A stretch of DNA of 41,844 nt, from positions 1-41,844 of the forward strand of contig JAGPVP010000070.1 of NCBI GenBank assembly GCA_018066965.1, read 5' to 3'. The first letter of the stretch is position 1; each line of letters begins with the position of its first letter. The translations under genes were made by a program, and so were the position numbers. Shown here piece after piece: positions 33,684 to 41,844 of the stretch. This stretch comes from Zhongshania sp. GTDB lineage: Bacteria; Pseudomonadota; Gammaproteobacteria; Pseudomonadales; Spongiibacteraceae. The notes beneath the pieces are model-generated. The model made no database searches. It was not told where the DNA came from and saw only the letters and a list, made by a program, of their open reading frames with translations.

Positions 33684-34070
33684 ATGAGCAATACCCCCAG
33701 CGAATTAAAATATGCCAGCAGCCACGAGTGGGCGCGCCTCGAATCAGACGGCACGGTTACCGTAGGCATTAGCCACCACGCTCAGAATGCACTGGGTGAT
33801 GTGGTGTTTATCGAATTGCCCGAAGTCGGAGCAGAGTATTCACAAGGTGATGAGGCTGCGGTTGTCGAGTCTGTAAAAGCGGCTTCAGATATTTATGCGC
33901 CGGTTTCGGGTGAAATAATCGAAGTGAATGATTCTTTAGACGAAAGCCCAGAAACGGTAAATGAATACCCCTACAGCGACGGTTGGTTTTTTCGTATCCA
34001 GCCTTCGGATCTGAGTGAGTTAGATAACTTGCTGGATGCCGAGGCCTACGATGAGCAGTGTGACGAGTAA
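33684..34070 (+). CDS. gcvH: Glycine cleavage system H protein
   Basis: A 128-residue lipoyl carrier of the glycine cleavage complex. The lipoylated lysine is K65 in [17 protein letters not shown]; the protein starts [14 protein letters not shown] and ends [25 protein letters not shown], both typical. GAGGA precedes the ATG. gcvT and gcvP are not in this window, so this is a stand-alone copy. Confidence 0.97.
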   Translation: MSNTPSELKYASSHEWARLESDGTVTVGISHHAQNALGDVVFIELPEVGAEYSQGDEAAVVESVKAASDIYAPVSGEIIEVNDSLDESPETVNEYPYSDGWFFRIQPSDLSELDNLLDAEAYDEQCDE

Positions 34071-34089
34071 TTTTCGCTGCTGCTTTAAA

Positions 34090-34115
34090 AGCCCGGCATT
34101 GACCGGGCTTTTTTT
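34090..34115. terminator. Intrinsic terminator between gcvH and the HAD gene
   Basis: AGCCCGG (34090-34096) pairs with CCGGGCT (34103-34109), loop of six, followed by a seven-T run (34109-34115) and preceded by A's. It works for gcvH (plus strand), and the A-run on the left gives a U-tract on the minus strand for the convergent HAD gene as well. Confidence 0.9.
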
Positions 34116-34132
34116 ATGGGCGAGAAAGGTGT

Positions 34133-34789
34133 TTAGTCGCGAAGACTGATAACGGGCCAGCCGGCTGCATTTGCGGCTGCTTTCAGGGTGTCGTCAGGAT
34201 CTACCGCAATGGGGTGGTCAACGGCTTTTAGCAGCGGTAAATCATTATGAGAGTCGCTGTAAAAATAGCTGCCATTAAGTGAGTGGCCGGTTTCTTCAAG
34301 CCAATGGTTTAAGCGAGTGACTTTGCCTTCTTGGAAGCAGGGAATACCACTGGGCTTGCCGGTGTAGCGCCCGTTGACGACCTCGCCTTCGCTGGCGAGT
34401 AAGGTTTTTACACCTAAAGCCTCGGCAATTGGCCTTGTGACGAAACTATTGGTGGCGGTAATTATCATAACAAAGTTGCCGGCATCGCGGTGCTGTTGTA
34501 ATAGCGCATCTGCCTTGGGGAGGCGCAGTGGCGCAATGTATTCGGCCATAAAGTTGGCGTGCATTGCATCCAGTTCGGCGCGGTCGTATTTGCGTAGCGG
34601 GCTTAATGCGAAGCGTAAATAGGCGTCGATATCGAGGCCGCCGCGTTGGTATTGCAGATAGAATTCATCGTTTTTGGCTTTAAATTCGTCACTGTCGACA
34701 ATGCCTTTGGCGACTAAAAATTCGCCCCAGGCGTGATCACTATCACCGCCCAGCAAGGTATTGTCTAAATCAAAAATGGCGAGGGCCAT
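34133..34789 (-). CDS. HAD-superfamily phosphatase, SerB-like (HAD-IB)
   Basis: A 218-residue HAD phosphatase. Motif I IFDLDNTLLGGDSDHAW has the two catalytic Asp; motif II is TATNSFVT; a Lys follows in CFQEGKVTRLNHW; motif IV is SDSHNDLPLL. This fits the HAD-IB subfamily with phosphoserine phosphatase-like enzymes. ATG 34789, behind GGAGAG, is preferred to TTG 34801. It is divergent from rppH, the order known in Pseudomonas. The substrate is not known; it could serve serine or histidinol phosphate. Confidence 0.9.
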   Translation of the reverse strand: MALAIFDLDNTLLGGDSDHAWGEFLVAKGIVDSDEFKAKNDEFYLQYQRGGLDIDAYLRFALSPLRKYDRAELDAMHANFMAEYIAPLRLPKADALLQQHRDAGNFVMIITATNSFVTRPIAEALGVKTLLASEGEVVNGRYTGKPSGIPCFQEGKVTRLNHWLEETGHSLNGSYFYSDSHNDLPLLKAVDHPIAVDPDDTLKAAANAAGWPVISLRD

Positions 34790-34948
34790 GGGTCTCTCCA
34801 AAATACAGGGCTGCTAAGGCGGCATAGCATAGCGTTTGATGGCTGCTTTTTCATCTTTCTGGCGCCTTAGCAGTAGAGTGAATTCCCAGGGTCGGGAATT
34901 TGTGGAACAATAGAAAACAGAAATAAAATCAAAACAATAGGTGATGTA

Positions 34949-35455
34949 GTGATTGACTCGGATGGATTTCGTCCCAACGTTGGCATCGTGCTTGCAAATG
35001 AGCAAGGGCAGGTGTTGTGGGCGCGCCGTGTTGGTCAAAGTGCTTGGCAGTTTCCGCAGGGCGGCATTCACGAAGGCGAATCTCCCGAGGCGGCTTTATA
35101 TCGTGAACTGTATGAGGAAGTGGGGCTGCGTGAAAGCGATGTTGATTTGCTTGCTTGCACGCGCGGTTGGCTGCGCTATCGTCTGCCGCAGCGCTTGATT
35201 CGGCGTGATAATAAGCCGTTGTGCATTGGCCAGAAGCAGAAATGGTTTTTGCTGCAAATGAAGGCTGACGACAATAAGGTCAGTTTCCATTGTGGTGATA
35301 AGGCTGAATTTGATCATTGGCAGTGGGTTAGCTATTGGTATCCGCTCGGTCAGGTTGTGGCGTTTAAGCGTGAGGTTTATCGACGTGCTATGAAAGAATT
35401 GGCACCTCGACACGCGCGCCTGGTAAAAGACGCCATGATGGGTGAATCGCTATGA
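34949..35455 (+). CDS. rppH: RNA pyrophosphohydrolase
   Basis: A 168-residue Nudix hydrolase that removes pyrophosphate from the 5' end of transcripts and starts RNase E decay. The Nudix box is [44 protein letters not shown] and [12 protein letters not shown], and [21 protein letters not shown], match E. coli RppH. The start is GTG with AGGTGA upstream. Its stop overlaps the ptsP start by four bases (ATGA), a conserved coupling. Confidence 0.97.
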   Translation: MIDSDGFRPNVGIVLANEQGQVLWARRVGQSAWQFPQGGIHEGESPEAALYRELYEEVGLRESDVDLLACTRGWLRYRLPQRLIRRDNKPLCIGQKQKWFLLQMKADDNKVSFHCGDKAEFDHWQWVSYWYPLGQVVAFKREVYRRAMKELAPRHARLVKDAMMGESL

Positions 35456-37719
35456 TGTTAGAAGCGCTGCGAAGTATTGTTCAGGCAGTGAATGCTGCGG
35501 GCAATTTGCAGGCCGCGCTGGACATTATTGTTAGTCGTATTGCCGAGGTGATGGGCACCGAGGTGTGCACAGTGTATTTGCGTGACCCCGATTCGGGTCG
35601 CCTTATATTTATGGCCAACCAAGGTTTGAATCCAGACCTTGTTGGTAAAATAAGTCTTAGCCCTGATGAAGGTTTGGTGGGGCAGGTTGCCCGCCGCGAA
35701 GAGCCGGTTAACTTAGATCACGCGGAAAAACATCCTAACTTCTTATATCTGCCGGGTATTGGTGAAGAGCAGTATCACTCATTTTTGGGTGCGCCGATTA
35801 TTCATCAGCGCACGGTGATGGGGGTGTTGGTTGTTCAGCAAAAAGACAGTCGTCGCTTTGATGAAGATGAAGAAGCCTTTTTAGTAACGATGTCGGCCCA
35901 GTTGGCAGGCGTTATTGCTCATGCCCGGGCCACAGGTTCTATTACTACATCTCAGAATGTGGTCGGGGCAACGGCATCGTTTAAAGGGATAGCTGGGGCG
36001 ACAGGCGTGGCTATCGGGCGTGCGGTCATAGTGGCCCCGGTTGCTGATTTACACTCGGTTCCGCGTCGGCAGAGCGATGATCCGCAACTTGAGTTGCAGG
36101 CATTTCAATCGGCCTTAAGCGCGGTGCGGACAGATATTCACGCTCTTAGTGAAAAATTACTGACGCATTTACCCGCCGATGAACACGCCTTGTTTGACGT
36201 GTATCTGCGTATTATCGATGACGGCTCTTGGGCTGCGGAAGTCGTTAAAAAAATTAACGAAGGTGAGTGGGCGCAGGGCGCGTTGAGCCAGGTGATGTCC
36301 AGTCATATTCGCACCTTTGAAATGATGGAAGATGCTTATTTCAAAGAGCGCGCGACGGATATAAAAGATCTCGGTCGCCGTGTATTGGCCTATTTGCAAA
36401 CTAGTGAGGTAGAGCCAGCCGAATACCCAGATAAAACAATTCTGGTTGGCGAAGAGCTGACCGCTTCTATGCTCGGTGAAGTGCCTCGCGAGAAATTGGT
36501 GGGCATGGTGTCGGTGCGGGGCTCAAGTAACTCCCACGTCGCTATTTTGGCTCGGGCGATGGGCATACCCACCGTGATGGGGGCCAGCGATTTACCTTAT
36601 ACCCAAATTGAAAACGCCAATCTTATTGTCGATGGCTACTCCGGGTATGTGCATTACAATCCGTCGGCGGAAGTGTACGAGCATTTCCGTTCGGTGTCGG
36701 AAGAAGATCAGGTTTTAACTCAGGGCTTGGAAGCGCTGCGGGATTTGCCAAGCGAAACTCTAGACGGTCATCGTATGCCGTTGTGGGTGAACACGGGTTT
36801 GATGGCAGATGTGGCGCGGTCTTTGGATCGTGGTGCCGAAGGCGTTGGCTTATATCGAACTGAAATCCCCTTTTTATTGCGCGAGCGTTTTCCTAGTGAG
36901 GAAGAGCAGCGGGCGATTTATCGCGAGCAATTGATAGCGTTTGCACCCTTGCCAGTGACCATGCGCACCCTCGATATTGGTGGTGATAAGGCCCTGCCGT
37001 ATTTCCCCATCGAAGAAGAAAATCCCTTTTTAGGTTGGCGCGGAATTCGAGTTACTCTCGATCATCCTGAAATATTTCTGGTGCAGGTCAGGGCGATGCT
37101 CAAGGCCAGTGAGGGCCTGAATAATCTGCGTATTATGTTGCCAATGATCAGCAATGTGCAGGAAGTTGACGAGGCCCTCGATCTTGTTCGGCGCGCCTAT
37201 GACGAGCTGATCGAGGACGGGTGGGATATCACCTTGCCGCCAATCGGCGTCATGGTTGAAGTGCCGGCGGCGGTCTATCAGGCGCGGCAATTGGCGCGAC
37301 GAGTTGATTTTCTATCAGTGGGGTCAAACGATTTAACCCAGTATTTATTGGCCGTTGATCGCAATAATACTCGGGTTGCTGACCTGTACCACGCCTATCA
37401 TCCTGCAGTGCTAAATAGCTTGCAGCAGGTTGTGGATGCCGCTCACGCCGAAGGTAAGCCGGTGGGGATTTGCGGTGAGCTTGCGGGTGATCCGGCGGCA
37501 GTTTTATTGCTGATGGCAATGGGCTACGACATGTTGTCGATGAATGATAATAGTTTGCTCAGGGTTAAGGCGGTGATTCGCAGCTGTCGCTTTGATGAGC
37601 TTCAGGCCCTGTTGAATAGCGCGATGCTGGTTGAGACCGCAGACGAAGTTAAGGCGCTGCTGCGCAAGGTTATGATTGATATTGGGATGGAGCGTTTGCT
37701 TCAGCCAATAGGCGCCTAA
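35452..37719 (+). CDS. ptsP: Phosphoenolpyruvate-protein phosphotransferase, nitrogen PTS (EI-Ntr)
   Basis: A 755-residue enzyme I of the nitrogen PTS. A GAF domain (about 15-158, [12 protein letters not shown] and FLGAPIIH) precedes the EI phosphorylation domain with the active-site His362 in [21 protein letters not shown], and the C-terminal PEP-binding barrel ([36 protein letters not shown] with the catalytic Cys). It passes phosphate to NPr and EIIA-Ntr, linking carbon, nitrogen and potassium control. The partner ptsN/npr genes are not here. It is coupled to rppH. Confidence 0.97.
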   Translation: MMLEALRSIVQAVNAAGNLQAALDIIVSRIAEVMGTEVCTVYLRDPDSGRLIFMANQGLNPDLVGKISLSPDEGLVGQVARREEPVNLDHAEKHPNFLYLPGIGEEQYHSFLGAPIIHQRTVMGVLVVQQKDSRRFDEDEEAFLVTMSAQLAGVIAHARATGSITTSQNVVGATASFKGIAGATGVAIGRAVIVAPVADLHSVPRRQSDDPQLELQAFQSALSAVRTDIHALSEKLLTHLPADEHALFDVYLRIIDDGSWAAEVVKKINEGEWAQGALSQVMSSHIRTFEMMEDAYFKERATDIKDLGRRVLAYLQTSEVEPAEYPDKTILVGEELTASMLGEVPREKLVGMVSVRGSSNSHVAILARAMGIPTVMGASDLPYTQIENANLIVDGYSGYVHYNPSAEVYEHFRSVSEEDQVLTQGLEALRDLPSETLDGHRMPLWVNTGLMADVARSLDRGAEGVGLYRTEIPFLLRERFPSEEEQRAIYREQLIAFAPLPVTMRTLDIGGDKALPYFPIEEENPFLGWRGIRVTLDHPEIFLVQVRAMLKASEGLNNLRIMLPMISNVQEVDEALDLVRRAYDELIEDGWDITLPPIGVMVEVPAAVYQARQLARRVDFLSVGSNDLTQYLLAVDRNNTRVADLYHAYHPAVLNSLQQVVDAAHAEGKPVGICGELAGDPAAVLLLMAMGYDMLSMNDNSLLRVKAVIRSCRFDELQALLNSAMLVETADEVKALLRKVMIDIGMERLLQPIGA

Positions 37720-37720
37720 G

Positions 37721-38467
37721 TTAGGCGCCGGAATCTTCTATAAAGCTAAAGTGCTGAAGCGTTTCTTGTTGTGACGCGTCGGTGGCATAGCGCTTTTCCC
37801 AAACGTCCCACTGGCCATTTTTTGCTGCGCTAACAATGCTGCTTGAGCGTGTGCCGTAGCCTTCAAACTTGACGAAGCGACACGACAATGCGCGATATAT
37901 TTCCTCGTCGGTGTTCATTGTCGGCGTCATATCCTGCAGCATATTTAGTAGTGCATCGTGGTCTTTTTTGCCTGTCATGACCGCGCTCATGTCTGCGTAG
38001 CCTTTCTTGGTTTTTTCGTTTTCGTCGCTAAGTGGAATATTGCCTATGGCATGGATACCTGCAGTGAGCGTGCGCCAAGTGGGTTCGACGTTGTTGGTAT
38101 AACAGAGGCGATCACCATCACTGGCGATAAAATTAAAGGGGCGGTATTGGCTTTTTTCTAATTCTAGTTGCGCAAAGAATTGGTCGCTGTTTTGTGAGCT
38201 GAGCAGAAAATCTTTAACTAAATTGCCGCGACTGCGATCTCCGGTCGCCATTTCTTCTCGTAAATTGGTAACTGCAGCAAAGCGACCATTGCGGCTAACC
38301 CCTAGCCAGCTGCCGCCAAACTCTAAATCTCTGCCGGCGAGGATTTGCGGGTGCTCTGGCCAGAAATTGGCGGCGAGGGTGGGGCGCTGAAAAAACTCGT
38401 CACGATTGGCGGCGACGGTTAGGGCTTGTTCCGAGGCGTTTTGCCAGCTCAATAATATCAGGCACAT
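37721..38467 (-). CDS. NRDE family protein (TANGO2-like)
   Basis: A 248-residue protein of the NRDE/TANGO2 family, an Ntn-hydrolase-like fold beginning MCLILLSW with the invariant Cys2. The eponymous N-R-D-E is in VAANRDEFFQRPT, and WPEHPQILAGRDLEFGGSWLGVSRNGRFAAVTNLRE is typical. The function is uncertain; a TANGO2 link to heme or lipid handling is known in eukaryotes. It converges on ptsP and is divergent from the TauE-like gene. Confidence 0.9.
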   Translation of the reverse strand: MCLILLSWQNASEQALTVAANRDEFFQRPTLAANFWPEHPQILAGRDLEFGGSWLGVSRNGRFAAVTNLREEMATGDRSRGNLVKDFLLSSQNSDQFFAQLELEKSQYRPFNFIASDGDRLCYTNNVEPTWRTLTAGIHAIGNIPLSDENEKTKKGYADMSAVMTGKKDHDALLNMLQDMTPTMNTDEEIYRALSCRFVKFEGYGTRSSSIVSAAKNGQWDVWEKRYATDASQQETLQHFSFIEDSGA

Positions 38468-38535
38468 TGGTCCATTCGCTGTTGTTTGTGGGCGTTGGTC
38501 GTCATAATAGCAGCTTTGCTGGAGACGTCAGCGGC

Positions 38536-39327
38536 ATGATTTTATTGGTGTATTTGGCCGTTGGCGCAGTTGCGGGCTTGTCCGCCGGTTTGTTTGGTGT
38601 TGGTGGCGGCTTGGTAATTGTTCCCGCGCTGGTTGTCTGTTTTGGATTTTTGGCGGTGGCACCTGAGGTGGCAATGCAGTTGGCAGTGGGTACCTCACTG
38701 GCGACTATTGTGGTGACATCAATGAGCTCGGTGCGTGCCCATCACCAGCTCGGTAATATTGATTGGCCGTGCTGGCGGGTGCTGGCGCCAGGGATCGCGA
38801 TTGGCGTTGTTTGCGGTGTAGCAACGGCGGCGATACTACCTGGGCAGGTGTTAAAGCTGGCGTTTGGTGTATTCAGCTTGATTATTGCCGCGTATATGGG
38901 GTTTGGGGTGGTGCCTGCGGCGTCGCGACAGCTTCCGAATCCTATGGGTTTAACGTCGGCGGGCGTCGTTATTGGCTATTTTTCGGCGATGTTTGGTATT
39001 GGTGGCGGCTCTTTAACGGTACCGTATTTAAGTTGGTGTAATGTGCGTATGCAGACGGCGGTGGCAACGTCGGCGGCCTGTGGTTTGCCTATTGCGGTGG
39101 TTGGTTCGGTGAGTAATATGGTCGCCGGTTTTGGTCATCAAGATCTGCCGGTCTATAGTTTCGGTTTTATATATCTGCCGGCATTTGTTGGCATCGTTTT
39201 GTTGAGCGCGCCGTTTGCAAAGCTAGGTGCGCACTGGGCGCAGCGGCTTTCGCCGACACGTTTGAAGCAGTGTTTTGCGATGTTTTTGCTGGTGGTGGGT
39301 AGTCAGTTTATTTGGGGAGCGCTTTAA
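38536..39327 (+). CDS. TauE/SafE family sulfite-exporter-like membrane protein
   Basis: A 263-residue permease with about eight hydrophobic helices in two repeats. Each half has the Gly-rich motif: AGLSAGLFGVGGGLVIVPAL in the first and GYFSAMFGIGGGSLTVPYL in the second. The family moves organosulfur or sulfite anions; the substrate here is unknown. The frame runs upstream to TTG 38467, but ATG 38536 with GGAG 11 bases away fits the helix start. Pseudomonas also has a TauE-type gene just before lgt. Confidence 0.9.
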   Translation: MILLVYLAVGAVAGLSAGLFGVGGGLVIVPALVVCFGFLAVAPEVAMQLAVGTSLATIVVTSMSSVRAHHQLGNIDWPCWRVLAPGIAIGVVCGVATAAILPGQVLKLAFGVFSLIIAAYMGFGVVPAASRQLPNPMGLTSAGVVIGYFSAMFGIGGGSLTVPYLSWCNVRMQTAVATSAACGLPIAVVGSVSNMVAGFGHQDLPVYSFGFIYLPAFVGIVLLSAPFAKLGAHWAQRLSPTRLKQCFAMFLLVVGSQFIWGAL

Positions 39328-39330
39328 GGC

Positions 39331-40131
39331 ATGTTGATACATCCAAATTTTGATCCGGTTGCGGTGCAAATTGGGCCGCTGGCGATACATTGGTATGGGC
39401 TAATGTATTTGGCGGGTTTTGCTGCGGCGTGGTTTATTGCTAAAAGTCGAACCAAGCAGCCGTGGAGCCCGTTGAATGAGGCGCAGGTTGAGGATTTAAT
39501 TTTTTACGGTGCGGTGGGTGTCATCGTTGGCGGCCGATTTGGCTACGTTATGTTTTATAATTTTCCGCAGTTTTTACAAGACCCGCTGTGGTTATTCCGG
39601 GTGTGGGAGGGCGGTATGGCCTTTCACGGCGGCCTGCTGGGTGTTGTCGTTGCAGTGGCGTTGTATGCTCGCCGTATTAAAGTGCCGGTCTCGGCGCTGT
39701 GGGACTTTATCGCGCCGCTGGCGCCGATAGGCTTAGGTTTGGGGCGTATTGGTAACTTTATAGGTCAAGAATTGTGGGGGCGCCCGACAGATCAGCCGTG
39801 GGGTATGTTGTTCCCTAGAGATCCTTTACAGCTGCCCCGTCACCCCTCGCAACTTTATCAATTTGCGCTTGAGGGCGTACTGTTATTTATTATTATATTT
39901 TGGTTCACTCGTAAGCAGCGGCCTCCTTATGCGGCGGGATCGTTGTTCTTGCTGTGTTACGGGTGCTTCCGCTTCTTGGTCGAGTTTGTTCGTGAGCCCG
40001 ACCGCCATATTGGCTTTGATTTGCTAGGCTGGATGACCCGCGGGCAGGAATTGTCGCTGCCCATGATTATCATCGGCGGTGGTTTGTTAATTTGGACTTA
40101 CTCGCGTTCAGCCGCTAAAGGTGGGAAATAA
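39331..40131 (+). CDS. lgt: Prolipoprotein diacylglyceryl transferase
   Basis: A 266-residue inner-membrane enzyme that transfers diacylglycerol from phosphatidylglycerol to the lipobox Cys of prolipoproteins. Seen: [24 protein letters not shown], the catalytic-His region [11 protein letters not shown], and the signature [25 protein letters not shown]. Seven helices are expected. It follows the TauE-like gene after three bases and ends one base before thyA, suggesting one transcript. FbpA and other lipoproteins are its clients. Confidence 0.97.
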   Translation: MLIHPNFDPVAVQIGPLAIHWYGLMYLAGFAAAWFIAKSRTKQPWSPLNEAQVEDLIFYGAVGVIVGGRFGYVMFYNFPQFLQDPLWLFRVWEGGMAFHGGLLGVVVAVALYARRIKVPVSALWDFIAPLAPIGLGLGRIGNFIGQELWGRPTDQPWGMLFPRDPLQLPRHPSQLYQFALEGVLLFIIIFWFTRKQRPPYAAGSLFLLCYGCFRFLVEFVREPDRHIGFDLLGWMTRGQELSLPMIIIGGGLLIWTYSRSAAKGGK

Positions 40132-40132
40132 T

Positions 40133-40972
40133 ATGCAGCAGTATTTAGATTTGTTGCGAGATGTGCGTGATAACGGTACTGACAAAGGTGATCGCACCGG
40201 CGTGGGTACGCGCTCAGTATTTGGTCGTCAGTTGCGGTTTGATTTAAGGCAAGGTTTCCCGCTGCTGACAACCAAGAAAGTACATTTGCGCAGTATTATT
40301 AACGAGCTGATTTGGTTTTTAGAGGGCAGTTGTGACAATAACTGGTTGCGTGATCGTGGTGTCACTATTTGGAATGAATGGGCGTTAGAGAATGGCGACC
40401 TCGGCCCGATTTATGGCAAACAGTGGCGTAGCTGGGCCTGCCCGGATGGCTCAACTGTAGATCAGATAAGTGAGGTGGTGGACATGATTCGCCGCAAGCC
40501 AGACTCTCGACGACTGTTGGTGAATGCATGGAATCCCGCCGATTTGCCGGATGAATCGCTTAGCCCGCAAGAAAATGCGCGTCGCGGTAAGGCTGCGCTA
40601 CCGCCGTGCCATACCTTGTTTCAGTTTTACGTGGCTGAAGGTCGTTTGTCGTGTCAGTTGTATCAGCGTAGCGCCGACTTGTTTCTGGGGGTGCCGTTTA
40701 ACATCGCGAGCTACGCGCTGCTTACCCATATGATTGCCCAGCAATGCGATTTAGACGTAGGTGATTTTGTGCACACCTTCGGCGATTGTCATCTTTACCA
40801 AAACCATCTAACTGACGATATTGTCGAAGAGCAGCTGCGTCGGGAGCCTCGGGCATTGCCACAATTGCTCATCAAGAGACGCCCAGCGTCGATTTTTGAC
40901 TACACGGCTGAGGATTTTGAGTTTGAGGCTTATGATCCGCATCCGCCTATCAAGGCGCCGATAGCAATCTAG
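40133..40972 (+). CDS. thyA: Thymidylate synthase
   Basis: Methylates dUMP to dTMP with 5,10-methylene-THF. The 279-residue protein has [34 protein letters not shown], the catalytic Cys159 in [32 protein letters not shown] and [10 protein letters not shown]. The frame is open back to GTG 40121 but ATG 40133, with GGTGG upstream, gives the family start [11 protein letters not shown]. Compared with E. coli ThyA there is an insertion of about 13 residues (near 142-155) before the catalytic Cys. It is coupled to lgt and followed by folA. Confidence 0.97.
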   Translation: MQQYLDLLRDVRDNGTDKGDRTGVGTRSVFGRQLRFDLRQGFPLLTTKKVHLRSIINELIWFLEGSCDNNWLRDRGVTIWNEWALENGDLGPIYGKQWRSWACPDGSTVDQISEVVDMIRRKPDSRRLLVNAWNPADLPDESLSPQENARRGKAALPPCHTLFQFYVAEGRLSCQLYQRSADLFLGVPFNIASYALLTHMIAQQCDLDVGDFVHTFGDCHLYQNHLTDDIVEEQLRREPRALPQLLIKRRPASIFDYTAEDFEFEAYDPHPPIKAPIAI

Positions 40973-40984
40973 CGAGGAAGACTA

Positions 40985-41491
40985 GTGATTACCGTTTCAC
41001 TTATTGTTGCGATGGCAAAAAACCGAGTCATCGGTGTAAATAATCAGCTGCCGTGGCGTTTACCTGCCGATCTAAAGCATTTTAAGGCGACCACAATGGC
41101 GAAGCCCATTGTAATGGGGCGCAAGACTTGGGAGTCGATTGGCCGCCCTCTGCCGGGCCGTTTTAACATAGTTATTAGTCGTCAGCAGGGCTATGTCGCT
41201 GAGGGTGCCTCGGTGGTGAATAGTTTGGCTGATGGTCTCGCTTTAGCTTGTCGCGAGGCTGTATCAGCAGGACTTGATGAAGTGTTTGTTATTGGTGGTG
41301 AGGCTATCTACCGCCAAGCGCTGGCCGACGCCGTTAAAATCTATTTAACCGAGGTGGATGTTGAACTTGAAGGGGATGCCTGGTTTCCAGAAATTGAACA
41401 AAATGAGTGGAAAGAGGTCGCTCGCAAGTGTTACCCAGTAACATTGGATGAAAACCCCGCCCATTGCTTTGTGACTTTGCGGCGAATTTGA
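40985..41491 (+). CDS. folA: Dihydrofolate reductase
   Basis: A 168-residue enzyme that regenerates tetrahydrofolate from the dihydrofolate that ThyA releases. Seen: SLIVAMAKNRVIGVNNQLPWRLPADLKHFKATTM, VMGRKTWESIGRPLPGRFNIVISR and VFVIGGEAIYRQAL. The start is GTG 40985 after GAGGA. It lies 12 bases after thyA and is probably the last gene of lgt-thyA-folA, as no clear terminator was seen in the A+T-rich stretch that follows. Confidence 0.97.
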   Translation: MITVSLIVAMAKNRVIGVNNQLPWRLPADLKHFKATTMAKPIVMGRKTWESIGRPLPGRFNIVISRQQGYVAEGASVVNSLADGLALACREAVSAGLDEVFVIGGEAIYRQALADAVKIYLTEVDVELEGDAWFPEIEQNEWKEVARKCYPVTLDENPAHCFVTLRRI

Positions 41492-41669
41492 TTAAATAAG
41501 TTGTTTTTTGGAATCTCATGGTTTGTGTGCGATTCTAGTTTGCTGCGAATTTGCTCTTATTGAGCGTTACTTAATTGGTGTGAGGTGTTACTGCTCTTCA
41601 CGAAAATGTAACTCTTCACCACAAAAAAATGACAAGAAATTTTATATTACGAAACATTTAGTTTTGTCG

Positions 41670-41699
41670 TTGATTCTTACGTTTGCACATGATTAAAAT
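41670..41699 (+). promoter_or_regulatory. Candidate promoter for the gene at the right edge
   Basis: The gap 41492-41803 (312 bases) is A+T-rich and holds no supported gene. TTGATT (41670-41675) and TAAAAT (41694-41699), 18 bases apart, form a plausible sigma-70 promoter. It gives a leader of about 100 bases that contains the palindrome GCCGTACGGC (41735-41744) and TGAAAGCA (41713-41720) facing TGCTTTCA (41765-41772), which could form a leader structure. Confidence 0.4.
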
Positions 41700-41803
41700 A
41701 AGTCCCGCTGTATGAAAGCACGGTCTTACGACTGGCCGTACGGCTGACAGAAGATAATAAGCTCTGCTTTCACTAAACGTCCCAAATAGGAAAAGCAATT
41801 CCC

Positions 41804-41844
41804 ATGAAAACGCAACGATTGAAAACAATCGCGCTGGCGGTCAG
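41804..41844 (+). CDS. Start of a gene cut by the window edge
   Basis: ATG 41804 follows AGGAAAAG (41788-41795) and opens a frame MKTQRLKTIALAV that runs off the window. The short basic start followed by a hydrophobic run looks like an export signal. Too little is present to name a product. Confidence 0.55.
   Translation, partial: MKTQRLKTIALAV

Noticed and set aside
41508-41696. A 62-residue frame after folA
   Set aside because: A+T-rich intergenic sequence without a ribosome-binding site; it runs over the candidate promoter of the next gene.

Overview
The window is chromosomal DNA of a gammaproteobacterium, most likely a marine member of the Pseudomonadales/Cellvibrionales lineage (for example Spongiibacteraceae-like); the lineage is inferred. 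The reason is gene order. Blocks that I know from Pseudomonas recur here: xseB-ispA-dxs with ribA nearby, serA beside a D-2-hydroxyglutarate dehydrogenase gene, rpiA beside ilvA, HAD phosphatase-rppH-ptsP, lgt-thyA-folA, and zapB-like/zapA/6S RNA/fau next to ygfB-pepP-ubiH-ubiI. Most of the window is ordinary, densely packed core metabolism. No tRNA, rRNA, CRISPR array, intact insertion sequence or intact prophage was seen.

Layout. 0-2.8 kb: a fused thiamine enzyme (thiDE), a periplasmic retropepsin-like protease overlapping it, and ribA. 2.95-3.55 kb: two small overlapping A+T-rich genes of unknown function. 3.7-8 kb: an ELM1-like protein, then the isoprenoid operon xseB-ispA-dxs. 8.1-11.4 kb: a DUF924 protein, an LPP20-like secreted protein, mscL, a small membrane protein and a nitronate monooxygenase. 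11.5-14.5 kb (accessory in character): an 18-bp tandem repeat, a short-chain dehydrogenase, an alpha/beta hydrolase, a small membrane-anchored gene flanked by integron-cassette-like core sites, and a dispersed intergenic repeat. 14.5-15.8 kb: overlapping LysR and LuxR-type regulators with a large inverted repeat upstream. 15.9-22.5 kb: serA and a conserved partner, D-2-hydroxyglutarate dehydrogenase, a FAH-family enzyme, rpiA, a Cys/Gly-tailed small protein, and ilvA with a clear terminator. 22.7-24.6 kb (accessory): a gene with two DnaT-like segments, a divergent pseudogene with two in-frame stops, an inverted copy of the 14-kb repeat, and an extragenic palindrome. 24.6-30.8 kb: fau, 6S RNA, zapA, zapB-like, ygfB, pepP, ubiH, ubiI. 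30.8-33.6 kb: an iron-transport pair behind a clear Fur box. 33.7-41.5 kb: gcvH, a HAD phosphatase, rppH-ptsP, an NRDE protein, a TauE-like permease, lgt, thyA, folA. The last 41 bases begin another gene.

How the genes connect. dxs and ispA supply isoprenyl diphosphates, including the quinone tail; ubiH and ubiI hydroxylate the ubiquinone ring. serA makes 3-phosphohydroxypyruvate; the neighbouring D-2-hydroxyglutarate dehydrogenase probably recycles the 2-hydroxyglutarate that SerA produces. thyA and folA form the dTMP/folate couple, and fau and gcvH also touch one-carbon metabolism. ptsP with rppH links nitrogen-PTS signalling and RNA turnover by gene position only.

I found no convincing complete undescribed system. 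The most promising leads are the 18-bp repeat array upstream of the dehydrogenase/hydrolase pair, the tandem DnaT-like gene with its decayed divergent neighbour, the cassette-like 144-residue gene, and the two-gene unit at 2984-3533.
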